The notes beneath the pieces were generated by a model that saw only the letters and a list, made by a program, of their open reading frames with translations, was not told where the DNA came from and did no database searches. This document shows positions 16,490 to 24,022 of a DNA stretch of 45,200 bases, piece after piece (positions within the stretch are counted from its first letter, which is position 1; every line of letters begins with the position of its first letter). The stretch covers positions 1 through 45,200 of the IMG/VR virus record IMGVR_UViG_3300035072_000065. One strand, written 5' to 3'. Origin of the DNA: a virus. Both the position numbers and the translations under genes were made by a program.

Positions 16490-17101
16490 CTATTCGCTGG
16501 TCGGCTGGAGGGCTTCCGGCCGGATGTAGAACCAGTCGTCGCCGATCTTGATTTTGAGATTGTCGATCGCCGTGACTTCGAGCTTCACCTTGCCGTCCTT
16601 GTCGGCGCGCACGGCGCTCTTGTGCTTCTTGTTGTCGAGCTCGGCGATGTCCTTGCCAGCGCGCACGAAGGTCTGATGCTTCTTGCAGTCGAGCCCGGCT
16701 TCGTCGTCCGTCGTGCGCAGCTGCACAGCCTGGTCGCCCGAGCCGCGCCGCGCGCGAATGTCTTCATCGGCCGATTGAGAAGGCTGTGGATTGTCGTTGT
16801 GGAAGCCGCCGGCAATGAAGAAGGCGTTGGCGACGTCGCCGCCGGGACAGAGCATCGTGACCTGCTGACCGTCCTTGAAGGGCGACCAGTCCGCGCCGCG
16901 ACCGCCGTGCATGCCGGAAGGCACGTCATGCGTCTCGAAGCCGACGTCGAGCTTTGCCGTGTCTTTTTGTGCGTCGTAGCTTTCGATCGTCCCTGGGCGG
17001 ATGACGTTGGAGAGCTTGCGCTCGAAATCGGCGACCAGAAAGAGCAGCCCGTCGATTGTCTCCTGCATCGCCAGCAGGCGCGTTTCGGTCGCCAAATTCA
17101 T
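16490..17101 (-). CDS. V: Baseplate assembly/spike protein V
   Basis: 203 residues. A helical N-terminus, then an OB-fold (IRPGTIESYDAQKDTAKLDVGFET) and a beta-helical C-terminus with charged repeats (TFVRAGKDIAELD) ending in a late DNLKIKIGDDWFYI strand. This is the P2 gpV-type membrane-piercing spike. ATGA-coupled to the gp37-like gene. Confidence 0.85.
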   Translation of the reverse strand: MNLATETRLLAMQETIDGLLFLVADFERKLSNVIRPGTIESYDAQKDTAKLDVGFETHDVPSGMHGGRGADWSPFKDGQQVTMLCPGGDVANAFFIAGGFHNDNPQPSQSADEDIRARRGSGDQAVQLRTTDDEAGLDCKKHQTFVRAGKDIAELDNKKHKSAVRADKDGKVKLEVTAIDNLKIKIGDDWFYIRPEALQPTSE

Positions 17102-17670
17102 GGCGCATCTCCCGGCGGCGTGAGCGGCGGGGTCGCGCCCGTGGGTTGTGGATCGGCGAAGACGATCCCGTTGACGATGAGCTGCGTCATCGCGGCGAGC
17201 GCCTCGTCGACGCTCTCGCCGAGCAGCACGGGCGACGTCCAGGTCACCTGCCAGAGCGCGACGCCCATCTTCAGCACGTCCCCCGAATAGAGATTGCCGC
17301 CGCGCAGGTTCTCGGGCTGCTTCACGCCCGAGAGGCCGAAACGGTTGCCGGCGACGGCGAGCGCCACCGCGTTGGAGATCAGCAAGGCGGCCGTGTCGCG
17401 TGTGACCTTCGCGCCATCGTCGAGCTGGTCCTTGGTGACGATCGCCGCGGCGAAATTGACGGGCAGCCAGACCTGGCCGCTCGCATGTCGCGAGACCTGA
17501 TCGAAGCCGAGCAACGCGATGCGGATCGCCGGCGCCTTGGTCGCGAAGGCCTGGATTTCCTTCTCGTCGAATGAGCCGCCATGAGGCTCAATCGAGACGC
17601 TTGGGATTTTGGCGCGCAGCGAGGCGACGACGGCGTCGCGCAGCGCGGGGAGATTGGAGAGAGCCGTCAT
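17098..17670 (-). CDS. Mu gp37-like protein (DUF1834 family)
   Basis: 190 residues. LRDAVVASLRAKIP and the central strand-rich region with FAAAIVTKD and FGLSGVKQPENLRGGNLYS fit DUF1834/gp37, a head-tail or tail-completion protein. Lies after the virion morphogenesis gene with an ATGA overlap. Confidence 0.75.
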   Translation of the reverse strand: MTALSNLPALRDAVVASLRAKIPSVSIEPHGGSFDEKEIQAFATKAPAIRIALLGFDQVSRHASGQVWLPVNFAAAIVTKDQLDDGAKVTRDTAALLISNAVALAVAGNRFGLSGVKQPENLRGGNLYSGDVLKMGVALWQVTWTSPVLLGESVDEALAAMTQLIVNGIVFADPQPTGATPPLTPPGDAP

Positions 17671-18152
17671 TGGAAAATAATCCCGATGAAGCGCTCGGCC
17701 GTCTCGATCATCTCCTTCTCATTGGCGACGGAGAGGCCGACATAGGTGCGCGCCGGAATGGTGACCTTCTTGGCGAAGACGGTTTTGCCCTTCATCGTGA
17801 AGACGAGCGTCTTGGCGTTCACGGGCACAATGACCGCCCCGAACTGATGCACGCGGGCGCCGATCCAGCCCGAGCCCCAGCGCGCTTCCGTCGCGCCGGC
17901 CGAATAGTCGATCGAGCGCGCGAGATGGACGCCGCCGCCGGAGAAGAGTGTCGATGTCCCTTCCTTATTCGGCTTCCAGGCGCGACCCGCGGGCGTCGTC
18001 TTCTCGCTCTCAATGCGTTTGCGCGTCTGCTCCTGGCCGAGGCGGCCGAGTCCTTCCATCAGCTCATAGGTATGCAGCGCGTCGCCGTTCAGTTTGGCGA
18101 TGGCGGCCTGGAGCCCGTTGACGTCGATTTTGAAAGAGACGCCAGGAATCAT
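17667..18152 (-). CDS. Phage virion morphogenesis protein (Mu gpG / P2 gpS family)
   Basis: 161 residues from the ATG at 18152; the open frame upstream runs through the palindromic repeat and is not coding. LEGLGRLGQEQTRKRIESEKTTPAGRAWKPN-type region (residues about 30-62) is diagnostic. It is a tail completion or head-tail joining protein. In Mu gene G follows F, so the position here is shifted. Confidence 0.82.
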   Translation of the reverse strand: MIPGVSFKIDVNGLQAAIAKLNGDALHTYELMEGLGRLGQEQTRKRIESEKTTPAGRAWKPNKEGTSTLFSGGGVHLARSIDYSAGATEARWGSGWIGARVHQFGAVIVPVNAKTLVFTMKGKTVFAKKVTIPARTYVGLSVANEKEMIETAERFIGIIFQ

Positions 18153-18153
18153 C

Positions 18154-18198
18154 GCGCGCCCCCGAAAAGTGGCGGCCGGTTTTCGGAGAAGGGCGCGC
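18154..18198. repeat. Palindromic REP-like repeat, copy 2
   Basis: Outer arms GCGCGCCC/GGGCGCGC (8 bp, perfect) and inner arms CCGAAAA/TTTTCGG around GTGGCGGCCGG. It lies exactly between the gp36-like gene and the virion morphogenesis start. Same core as copy 1 at 7647-7695. Confidence 0.72.
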
Positions 18199-18213
18199 GG
18201 AGAGAAGCGATCA

Positions 18214-18672
18214 TCACATTCTCCGCAGGCGGTTTCGCGTGAACATGCGGTCGTTGGCCTCGACGATCGCCTCATTGGGCGAGATCACCGCGGGCACGGC
18301 GCCGCCGGCGCCGCCGTCGGGCGACGGGTTTTGCGGAATGTCGGCTTTGCCCTGGCCGAGCTGCGCAAGGAAATCGCGCGCGGCTTTCACCGCTTCGATG
18401 ACAATGTCGTTCCTCGTCATCGGCGTTGTCGCCAGCTCGCCCATGGCGAGATCGCAGCAGAGATTGCGCAAAAGCCGCGCGCCAACGGGCGACGGGTCGA
18501 TCGGCAGCGAGTAGCGCTTGGCCAGATAGCCGTCGATGAGCGCCGAGGCGTTGTCGAGCGCCATGGCCACGCGGTCAGCGTCGCGCGCGTCGGCCTGGCC
18601 GTTATAGGCGGCGAGCGTCACGGCCTCCGCCGTCCATTTGGTGTCGAGATCGGCTGACGTGGCGTAGGGCAT
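18214..18672 (-). CDS. Mu gp36-like head-tail protein (DUF1320 family)
   Basis: 152 residues. MPYATSADLDTKW and the DNASALIDGYLAKRYSLPI segment are the DUF1320/gp36 signature, a head-tail connector component. The C-terminus is Gly/Pro-rich. It is preceded by a 171-bp structured gap. Confidence 0.85.
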   Translation of the reverse strand: MPYATSADLDTKWTAEAVTLAAYNGQADARDADRVAMALDNASALIDGYLAKRYSLPIDPSPVGARLLRNLCCDLAMGELATTPMTRNDIVIEAVKAARDFLAQLGQGKADIPQNPSPDGGAGGAVPAVISPNEAIVEANDRMFTRNRLRRM

Positions 18673-18843
18673 GATGCTCGCGCGTCCGTGAAAAGGGTGG
18701 CCCGAGTTCCACGGGCCTGCGCTTGCCGCTGCGCTAGCGGAATCGTCCGGCGGGCCTCACACCCGCTCCCTGCAAAGCAGGACCAAAGCCACTAAGCCGG
18801 GCGCTAGGAGGCTCTGAGCCTCTCTCGGCATTGCGGTCGAAAC
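18673..18843 (-). other. Structured non-coding gap with tRNA-arm-like hairpins
   Basis: On the minus strand this gap contains, in order, a GAGGCT-CAG-AGCCTC hairpin, then arms GCCCGGC/GCCGGAC (6 of 7 pairs) enclosing CCTGCTTTGCAGG and GCGGG-TGTGAGG-CCCGC (5-bp stem, 7-nt loop), and then GGCCCG-TGGAACT-CGGGCC (6-bp stem, 7-nt loop). It looks like a decayed tRNA or a structured RNA; it lacks a proper 7-nt anticodon arm and a TTC T-loop, so it is not a functional tRNA. No open frame is supported. Confidence 0.45.
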
Positions 18844-19146
18844 TCAGACGCGCATCACGCGCAGCTCGGGATCGGCGACGATCGCCTCATATTCATCGAC
18901 CGTGATGGTCGAGAGGTCGATCGTCTCCGGATTGGCGCCGAAGAGACGACCGGCGCGGCGGCGGCCGCGCAGCGGGCCGGAGACCTGGATCGTCTCGCCC
19001 TTCTTGCCGGCCTTCTTGGAGGCCTTCAGGGCTTCCTCGGCGGGAGCGGCCGCGGCGGGATCGGAGGCGTTGGCCTGCTGCTGATTGTCGCCCTGCTGCT
19101 GGCTCTTGTTTGCGGCGGGCGGCGGATTTTTCGTGGCGTCGGCCAT
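18844..19146 (-). CDS. Mu gp35 / HI1506-like protein
   Basis: 100 residues from the ATG at 19146. A low-complexity Gln/Asn/Ala/Lys N-terminus precedes a conserved C-terminal domain with GPLRGRRRAGRLFG and ADPELRVMRV, the pattern of Mu-type HI1506/gp35 proteins (a short domain ending in a D-P-x-L-x-V strand). Head-associated by position next to the capsid gene; function unknown. Confidence 0.7.
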   Translation of the reverse strand: MADATKNPPPAANKSQQQGDNQQQANASDPAAAAPAEEALKASKKAGKKGETIQVSGPLRGRRRAGRLFGANPETIDLSTITVDEYEAIVADPELRVMRV

Positions 19147-19214
19147 GGGATTTCTCGTTCGATTTACCTTGGGAAGCGAGCGGGGCGCAGCGCCCCGCCT
19201 TTCGATCGCGTCGC

Positions 19215-20111
19215 TCAATCGAGCCAGGGCACGTTCACCACTTCGACGATCTTGTAGAGCGTGTTGGTGGTCGCGCCGATGATCTGCGCCTCGATCAGCG
19301 CGCGCGCCGCGAAGTAGGTCGAGGGGCCGCAGAGCATCACCTGCGGCTTGATCCCGAGCTTGCGGCCTTCGTCGCTCTCGAGTCGCGTCATCGCCGTGTA
19401 AAGCGCGATCACATTCGCGGCCGTGACGTCGGCTTTCGACGCCGCCGCCATCTGCCAGAACCCGAAGCCCTTGCCGGCGCGAAGATCGACGCCATACAGG
19501 AACTCCTTGGTCATGAACACATGGTCGCTATTTTTCGGATCGACCTTGCTGATGAACTGCGGCTTGCGGCGCCACTGCCAGATCATCGGCTTAATCGGAC
19601 GACTGATGTCGAGGAGAAACCAGGCCGGCCCCGTTCCCGCCTGATAATTCGAAACCGATCTGACGAGGGTCTGGCCGGGGATGCCGACCGGATGATCGGT
19701 ATCGAAAAAGTTCTGCCCGTCATAACACAGGGTCGTGAAGCCGGCGTTGAGGAGGCCGAACATTTCTTCGTCGGGGAATGAACCCGCCGACATTCCCATC
19801 GCCTCCATCAGCGGGCCGTAGACGTTCCACTGATCGTCCTCGATATCGTCGCGCGGGACGCTGACCGTCGCCTCAAACGGTTTATTCGGCACCTCATAAC
19901 CTTTGGCGACGACCGATTTGATCTGACGATCGCCGATCCATTCGCGCATCTTCGGGAACTGGCCGAGCCAGGCATACATATTAGTCTTGGTGCTGGACGG
20001 CACTTCCGTCGCAAACCGCGTCCACATCGGCGAGACGCCGTCGAAGGCGCGCTGGAAATTGGCGCGGTAAGCGGTGTTCAGGAACTCGACGTTCGCATGA
20101 TTGATGATCAT
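19215..20111 (-). CDS. Major capsid protein (Mu gpT family)
   Basis: 298 residues. FLNTAYRANFQRAFDGV, KMREWIGDR and FFDTDHPVG are hallmarks of the Mu major head subunit (gpT, HK97 fold; usual length about 300). It follows a small decoration-like gene. Forms the icosahedral shell. Confidence 0.93.
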   Translation of the reverse strand: MIINHANVEFLNTAYRANFQRAFDGVSPMWTRFATEVPSSTKTNMYAWLGQFPKMREWIGDRQIKSVVAKGYEVPNKPFEATVSVPRDDIEDDQWNVYGPLMEAMGMSAGSFPDEEMFGLLNAGFTTLCYDGQNFFDTDHPVGIPGQTLVRSVSNYQAGTGPAWFLLDISRPIKPMIWQWRRKPQFISKVDPKNSDHVFMTKEFLYGVDLRAGKGFGFWQMAAASKADVTAANVIALYTAMTRLESDEGRKLGIKPQVMLCGPSTYFAARALIEAQIIGATTNTLYKIVEVVNVPWLD

Positions 20112-20144
20112 GATCTGCGCCCTCCTCGGCGCGAAGCGAGAGGA

Positions 20145-20543
20145 TCAGGGCGTGCGAACCCAGACGCCGTCGGACTCGACCTGATGCACGAGGCCAGCGC
20201 TCGAGCGGTCGGTCGCCGTCTTGGCGACAGTCTGGTCGTCGAGGATGTAGGCGTTCGCGCCGACGTCAGCGAGCGTGAGTGCGTCCCCGGCGCTGTTCTC
20301 CCACTTGAAGAGGCCGCGGCTCACATTGACGAAGAGATCGCCATCGGCAGCCGTGGAAGCGTCGACCGTCTCCTCCGCCCGGCCGAGCGCAATGAGTCCG
20401 GCTGCGGCGACGCCTGGCTTAGCAAGGCCCGCCGCCAACACGACAAGCGCGCCCTGGAAGATGAGAACGCCACCCTTGACTGGGAAGCGGCGACGCACGC
20501 CGTCTTCGGAGAGCGTCGCGCGCGATGCGGTGAGAGCAGACAT
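20145..20543 (-). CDS. Small head protein, decoration-like
   Basis: 132 residues between protease/scaffold and capsid genes. A beta-rich, Gly/Ala-rich protein with GDLFVNVSRGLFKWENSAGD. Position is that of head decoration/stabilisation proteins, which is the basis for the call. Confidence 0.6.
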   Translation of the reverse strand: MSALTASRATLSEDGVRRRFPVKGGVLIFQGALVVLAAGLAKPGVAAAGLIALGRAEETVDASTAADGDLFVNVSRGLFKWENSAGDALTLADVGANAYILDDQTVAKTATDRSSAGLVHQVESDGVWVRTP

Positions 20544-20577
20544 ATGCGTGTCCTATCGCTGTCGTTAAGGGCAGCCG

Positions 20578-21108
20578 TCAGTCGGCTTTGCTTCGAAATT
20601 CGGATTTGGCTTCCCGCTCGGCCTCACGAGCCGCGAGAAACTCCTTTTCGCTGACGCCGGCCATTTGCAGATAGCGACGCTCGTCGGCGTTGAGCTGCAC
20701 GCCGTCCTTGCCGGCCTTCGCCTCGTCGTCGAGGCCCGCCTTCGCGAAATGCGACGGCTGCTTGGCGACGAAATCCTGCACCTGCTTGAGGCCGTCCTCG
20801 CTCGCGCAGAGCTTCAAGTAGAAGTCCTTCGTCGCCGGGGCGATCTTGCCGTCCTTCACGGCCTGCTCGACGAGCGCCTCGCCCTTCGCCTTGCGCTCGC
20901 TCTCATCGCGGGCGTTGAGCGCCGCGCGCGCTTCGTCGCGCTGCTGGCAGGCGAGATCGTAATCGGCGCGCGGCACATAAACGGAAAGAGAAGGCGTCGC
21001 GTCCTTCGCGGCGTTGAGCTGCGTCTGCAGCCTCTCGATCGCCGCGAGGACTTCCGCCTCGGTCGCGTTCTCCGCGAGGCCGAGCCTTTTGAGCAGTTCC
21101 TTGTTCAT
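20578..21108 (-). CDS. Internal-start scaffold form (gpZ-like) within the protease gene
   Basis: In-frame ATG at 21108 (MNKELLKRL) is preceded by GAGGAG about 9 nt upstream, giving a 176-residue product. In Mu the scaffold gpZ is made from an internal start in gene I. The segment is charged and helical, as expected of a scaffold. The extra start is inferred from this precedent and the ribosome site. Confidence 0.5.
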   Translation of the reverse strand: MNKELLKRLGLAENATEAEVLAAIERLQTQLNAAKDATPSLSVYVPRADYDLACQQRDEARAALNARDESERKAKGEALVEQAVKDGKIAPATKDFYLKLCASEDGLKQVQDFVAKQPSHFAKAGLDDEAKAGKDGVQLNADERRYLQMAGVSEKEFLAAREAEREAKSEFRSKAD

Positions 21109-21621
21109 GAGGTTCTTCTCCTCGGCCGCATTGAGCGCCGGCATGGTGAAGTTCGGATCGTTGACGAGGCCCGCGTGCGCCAGCTCGACGACGTCGCCGT
21201 CGGCGGTCACGCGCAATGCGGGCGAAATGTAGCGATAGTCCTTGCCGGCGAGGGCGGCCGAGCCGCGCGCCGTCCAGTCGACGCGGCCCCAGACCGCGCC
21301 GTCGCGCACCGCCATTTCCTCGATCCAGCCGGCGGCCGGACTTTCCTCGCCCTTCGGAGCCTTGTGGGCCTGCGCGTGGTTGATGTCGATCGGACGGGAG
21401 AGGCCCCGCGCCTTGAAGGCGTCGACGATCTTCTGAGGGTCGCGCAATTTGAACACGCGACCGTCATTGCCTTTGATCTGCGGTCCTCTCGGGACCAGCA
21501 TGATCCACTCACATGGGGCGCCCTCCGCGTTGAGCGAGATCGCAAGCGCTGCGCCGAGCGTCGGAGCGTCTTGGCTCGCGGCGTCGTTCAATGCGATTTG
21601 ACTTGCGTCGGCTCGGATCAT
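20578..21621 (-). CDS. Head maturation protease with scaffold domain (Mu gpI family)
   Basis: 347 residues. The N-terminal half has the Mu protease signature: IMLVPRGPQIKGNDGRVF, PIDINHAQAHK with the active-site-like histidine near residue 83, and YRYISPAL. Residues after about 170 form a charged coiled-coil scaffold. First gene of the transcript downstream of the CTGACA box at 21659, as gene I is in Mu (promoter PI). Confidence 0.88.
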   Translation of the reverse strand: MIRADASQIALNDAASQDAPTLGAALAISLNAEGAPCEWIMLVPRGPQIKGNDGRVFKLRDPQKIVDAFKARGLSRPIDINHAQAHKAPKGEESPAAGWIEEMAVRDGAVWGRVDWTARGSAALAGKDYRYISPALRVTADGDVVELAHAGLVNDPNFTMPALNAAEEKNLMNKELLKRLGLAENATEAEVLAAIERLQTQLNAAKDATPSLSVYVPRADYDLACQQRDEARAALNARDESERKAKGEALVEQAVKDGKIAPATKDFYLKLCASEDGLKQVQDFVAKQPSHFAKAGLDDEAKAGKDGVQLNADERRYLQMAGVSEKEFLAAREAEREAKSEFRSKAD

Positions 21622-21658
21622 GCGAGCACAATGCCGATGCGCCCTGAGAGCCGCGCCC

Positions 21659-21672
21659 CTGACATCTGTCAG
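21659..21672 (-). promoter_or_regulatory. Candidate late promoter box upstream of the protease gene
   Basis: CTGACAGATGTCAG, a near-perfect dyad, followed by GGGGC on the minus strand, 38 bp before the protease ATG. Matches the boxes at 10015 and 31008. Corresponds in position to Mu PI. The rest of the 21673-21861 gap holds no gene that I can support. Confidence 0.62.
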
Positions 21673-21861
21673 GCCATCGAACGCCCTTTGATGCGGCCTT
21701 CATGCGCGGTGTAAAATCCGCGCGATCCTCTCCTCAAAAATCGCGGCGTTAAAGCCCCATTGAAGGCTCTGTGTGCGCCATTCGAAAAATTCTATGGGAA
21801 GGGGCGCGAAATCGAAAACGCGCGTCAGCGGGCGTTTCTGGGGCTCGGCCGCCCGCGGTCG

Positions 21862-22059
21862 TCATTGTGGGCGGTCGTCGCCGAATTCGTCCCAGAGGAA
21901 GGCGTCGCTGGGGGTCCCGTCCGCGTCGAGGTCGCACAACTCGCCCGCCGCCTCGCCGCGCCTACATTTGTCGAGGTATTTCTTCTGAGCCTGGGTCAGC
22001 TCCTCGTCCCCCGGCTCGGGGTCGGCGAGCACGGGGCCCTTCTGTTTAGCGGTTGGCAT
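21862..22059 (-). CDS. Small acidic protein, unknown function
   Basis: 65 residues, acidic, with a KKYLDKCRRGE centre. Overlaps the end of the gpF-like gene by 14 bp, so translation is probably coupled. No family recognised. Confidence 0.5.
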   Translation of the reverse strand: MPTAKQKGPVLADPEPGDEELTQAQKKYLDKCRRGEAAGELCDLDADGTPSDAFLWDEFGDDRPQ

Positions 22060-24022
22060 AGGCCGTAAACCTCGTCATCGTCTCCTCGTCGCGCAAATCG
22101 AGGATGCCCCGCCAGTTCTCGTTTTGCAACAGCGCCTGACCGACCGTGGCCATCCGACCTTTGCCGAGCCTGACCTTTGTCGCGCCGCGCAGGTCGGAGA
22201 CGCGCCAGATCGCCTTCGGGTCGTCTGACTCGAGCACGTCGAGCGCGGTTTTGAGGTCGTCCGCGCCGATGACGTCGAGGCCGGCGAGATTTTGAACCTT
22301 AAAGCGTAGGCGCTGGCGCATCGCGAGCCACTCGGCGCGCTCTGGCGCGAAGCCGAATTTCGCCCATGTGTAGGAGCCGGCGTCTATGTTCGCCTGCGTC
22401 GTCACGCGCCGCACGCCCATGCGCCGGTATTCCGCCATGGCGTTGCGCAACATCGTCACGCCGATGCCGGAGCCCTGCAGATCGTGACGAACCAAGAAAA
22501 ATGAATGAACGACAGTGAGCTCCCCCTCTGCGTCCATCGCGTAGGTCCGGTTGAGCTCGGCGACGCGCCGGCGACCGTTCTTGAGGACCATCTCGGTCCC
22601 GATGGAGGCGGGCTTGCCCGGCTTGCCGGCGCCAGAAATCTTGACGGACATGCGCTCCGCCGGCGCCCCCTTGACGAGGGCGGCGAAGAAATCCGCTGGC
22701 TTCTTGCCGATCACTCGTTGCCAGGTCTCGGCGAAAACCTCCGCGCTATCGGAGGTCCCCCAGAGCAGGATTCCGGGGCGGTGGAAATCCTTGCCCGTCA
22801 CGACGACCGGGCGCGCGCTCTCGATTTCTTCCCGCGCGACGTCCGCGGCCTCCCGCGCGCGCCCACGCGATAGCTGCTCGACATAGACCGACTGGCCGTC
22901 ATCCTCGACGCGCAGCTTCGCGCTCATCGCCTCGCCGGCGACGACGCCGCGAATGACGCCGTCGTCGCCCATCGCGCCTTCGTCGAGGAGCTGCTGAAGA
23001 TAGGCGAAGTCGTTCGGATCGGCGGCGATGACCTTGGCGTCGCGCACCGAGAGGCGCACCGTTCGCGCGCTGGCGTCGAGCTTCTTCGCGAGGCGACCGG
23101 GAAGCGCCGCGAAGGGCGCGGCGATCTGGCCGCGCGCGAGATTGGCGGGGTCGGTCGAATGCGGGTCGAAGGGAAAGACGCCTTTCGCGATGGCCCGAAA
23201 GAGCGCCGAGCCGGCGAGGTCGGCCGCCGCAATGCGCCGCGTGGCCTCGTCCATCTGGTCGATGCGGCCGGCGAGGAGATCGGCCGCGCGCTTCATGCGC
23301 GCCTTGCCGGGATTGTTATTCCATCCGGCTCCGATGCCGTTCGGAACCTCCATTACCTGGCCGGTGCGCTTGTTGACCTCGTAGCGTGTGCCAAAGTCGA
23401 TCGGCCTCTTGCCAAAGCCGGCCTTCGTCTTTGCTTCCGCCTCGCTGATCTGCCGCGTGCGGCACTGGCATTCGAAATCATTTGGGGGGAAATGTTCGTC
23501 CCACCATTCGTCTTCGACAGGCAGCACCGTGCCCACCCAGGCGAGATGTTCCGGCCTCGGGTCCAGCGCCGTCGTGTGGAGGTATTCGAGATAGGGCAGA
23601 ACCCGGCGTGTGCGCCATGACCGCTCCCATTCGCCCGCCGCATAGGCTGTGCGGATGTTCGCCTCGTAGATGAGCTTCAAGCGCGCCGGCGAGCCAAGCC
23701 GCACGGTCATGGGCTTGCCCGTGTCGGGGTCGATCGCCTTGGCGCGGCCCCACCAGCCCTTCTTCTGCAGGATCGGCGTCAGCTCCTGCCGGAACTGCTC
23801 GAAGTCCTGGCGCTCCTCGATCGCCTTGTCGACTGCGGCGCGGATGTCGGCGAGGACGTCGTAGCCCGCGCTCTTCGCGACCGTGAAGGCGTAAGCATGC
23901 TCGTCGAGCATGACGTCCTGCCAGTGGAAGGACGGCTTCAAGCCCTTGGCCTTGAAGTAGCGCAGCACCTCTTCGGGCGGCTTGGCGAATTCTTTCGGCG
24001 CGAAGGGGTCGGCTTCAGCCAT
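22046..24022 (-). CDS. Mu gpF-like head morphogenesis protein with C-terminal GNAT-like domain
   Basis: 658 residues, longer than Mu gpF (about 430). Residues 115-190 carry the Phage_Mu_F core: ANIRTAYAAG, ALDPRPEHLAW, and the C-x-C near PPNDFECQCR. Residues about 380-450 are of unknown type. Residues about 470-562 look like an acetyltransferase fold, with an FFLVRHDLQGSGIGVTMLR stretch (Q516-x-x-G-I-G, acetyl-CoA loop) and NIDAGSYTWAKFGF (the aromatic-G-F strand of GNATs). The head part assembles at the portal; the C-terminal part could be a virion-borne enzyme or toxin-like payload (inference). ATG at 24022; overlaps the portal stop by 8 bp. Confidence 0.75.
   Translation of the reverse strand: MAEADPFAPKEFAKPPEEVLRYFKAKGLKPSFHWQDVMLDEHAYAFTVAKSAGYDVLADIRAAVDKAIEERQDFEQFRQELTPILQKKGWWGRAKAIDPDTGKPMTVRLGSPARLKLIYEANIRTAYAAGEWERSWRTRRVLPYLEYLHTTALDPRPEHLAWVGTVLPVEDEWWDEHFPPNDFECQCRTRQISEAEAKTKAGFGKRPIDFGTRYEVNKRTGQVMEVPNGIGAGWNNNPGKARMKRAADLLAGRIDQMDEATRRIAAADLAGSALFRAIAKGVFPFDPHSTDPANLARGQIAAPFAALPGRLAKKLDASARTVRLSVRDAKVIAADPNDFAYLQQLLDEGAMGDDGVIRGVVAGEAMSAKLRVEDDGQSVYVEQLSRGRAREAADVAREEIESARPVVVTGKDFHRPGILLWGTSDSAEVFAETWQRVIGKKPADFFAALVKGAPAERMSVKISGAGKPGKPASIGTEMVLKNGRRRVAELNRTYAMDAEGELTVVHSFFLVRHDLQGSGIGVTMLRNAMAEYRRMGVRRVTTQANIDAGSYTWAKFGFAPERAEWLAMRQRLRFKVQNLAGLDVIGADDLKTALDVLESDDPKAIWRVSDLRGATKVRLGKGRMATVGQALLQNENWRGILDLRDEETMTRFTAYANR

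Noticed and set aside
18700-18810. Functional tRNA gene on the minus strand
   Set aside because: The anticodon arm is short, the T-loop lacks TTC, and the total length is about 60 nt; treated as a structured gap only.
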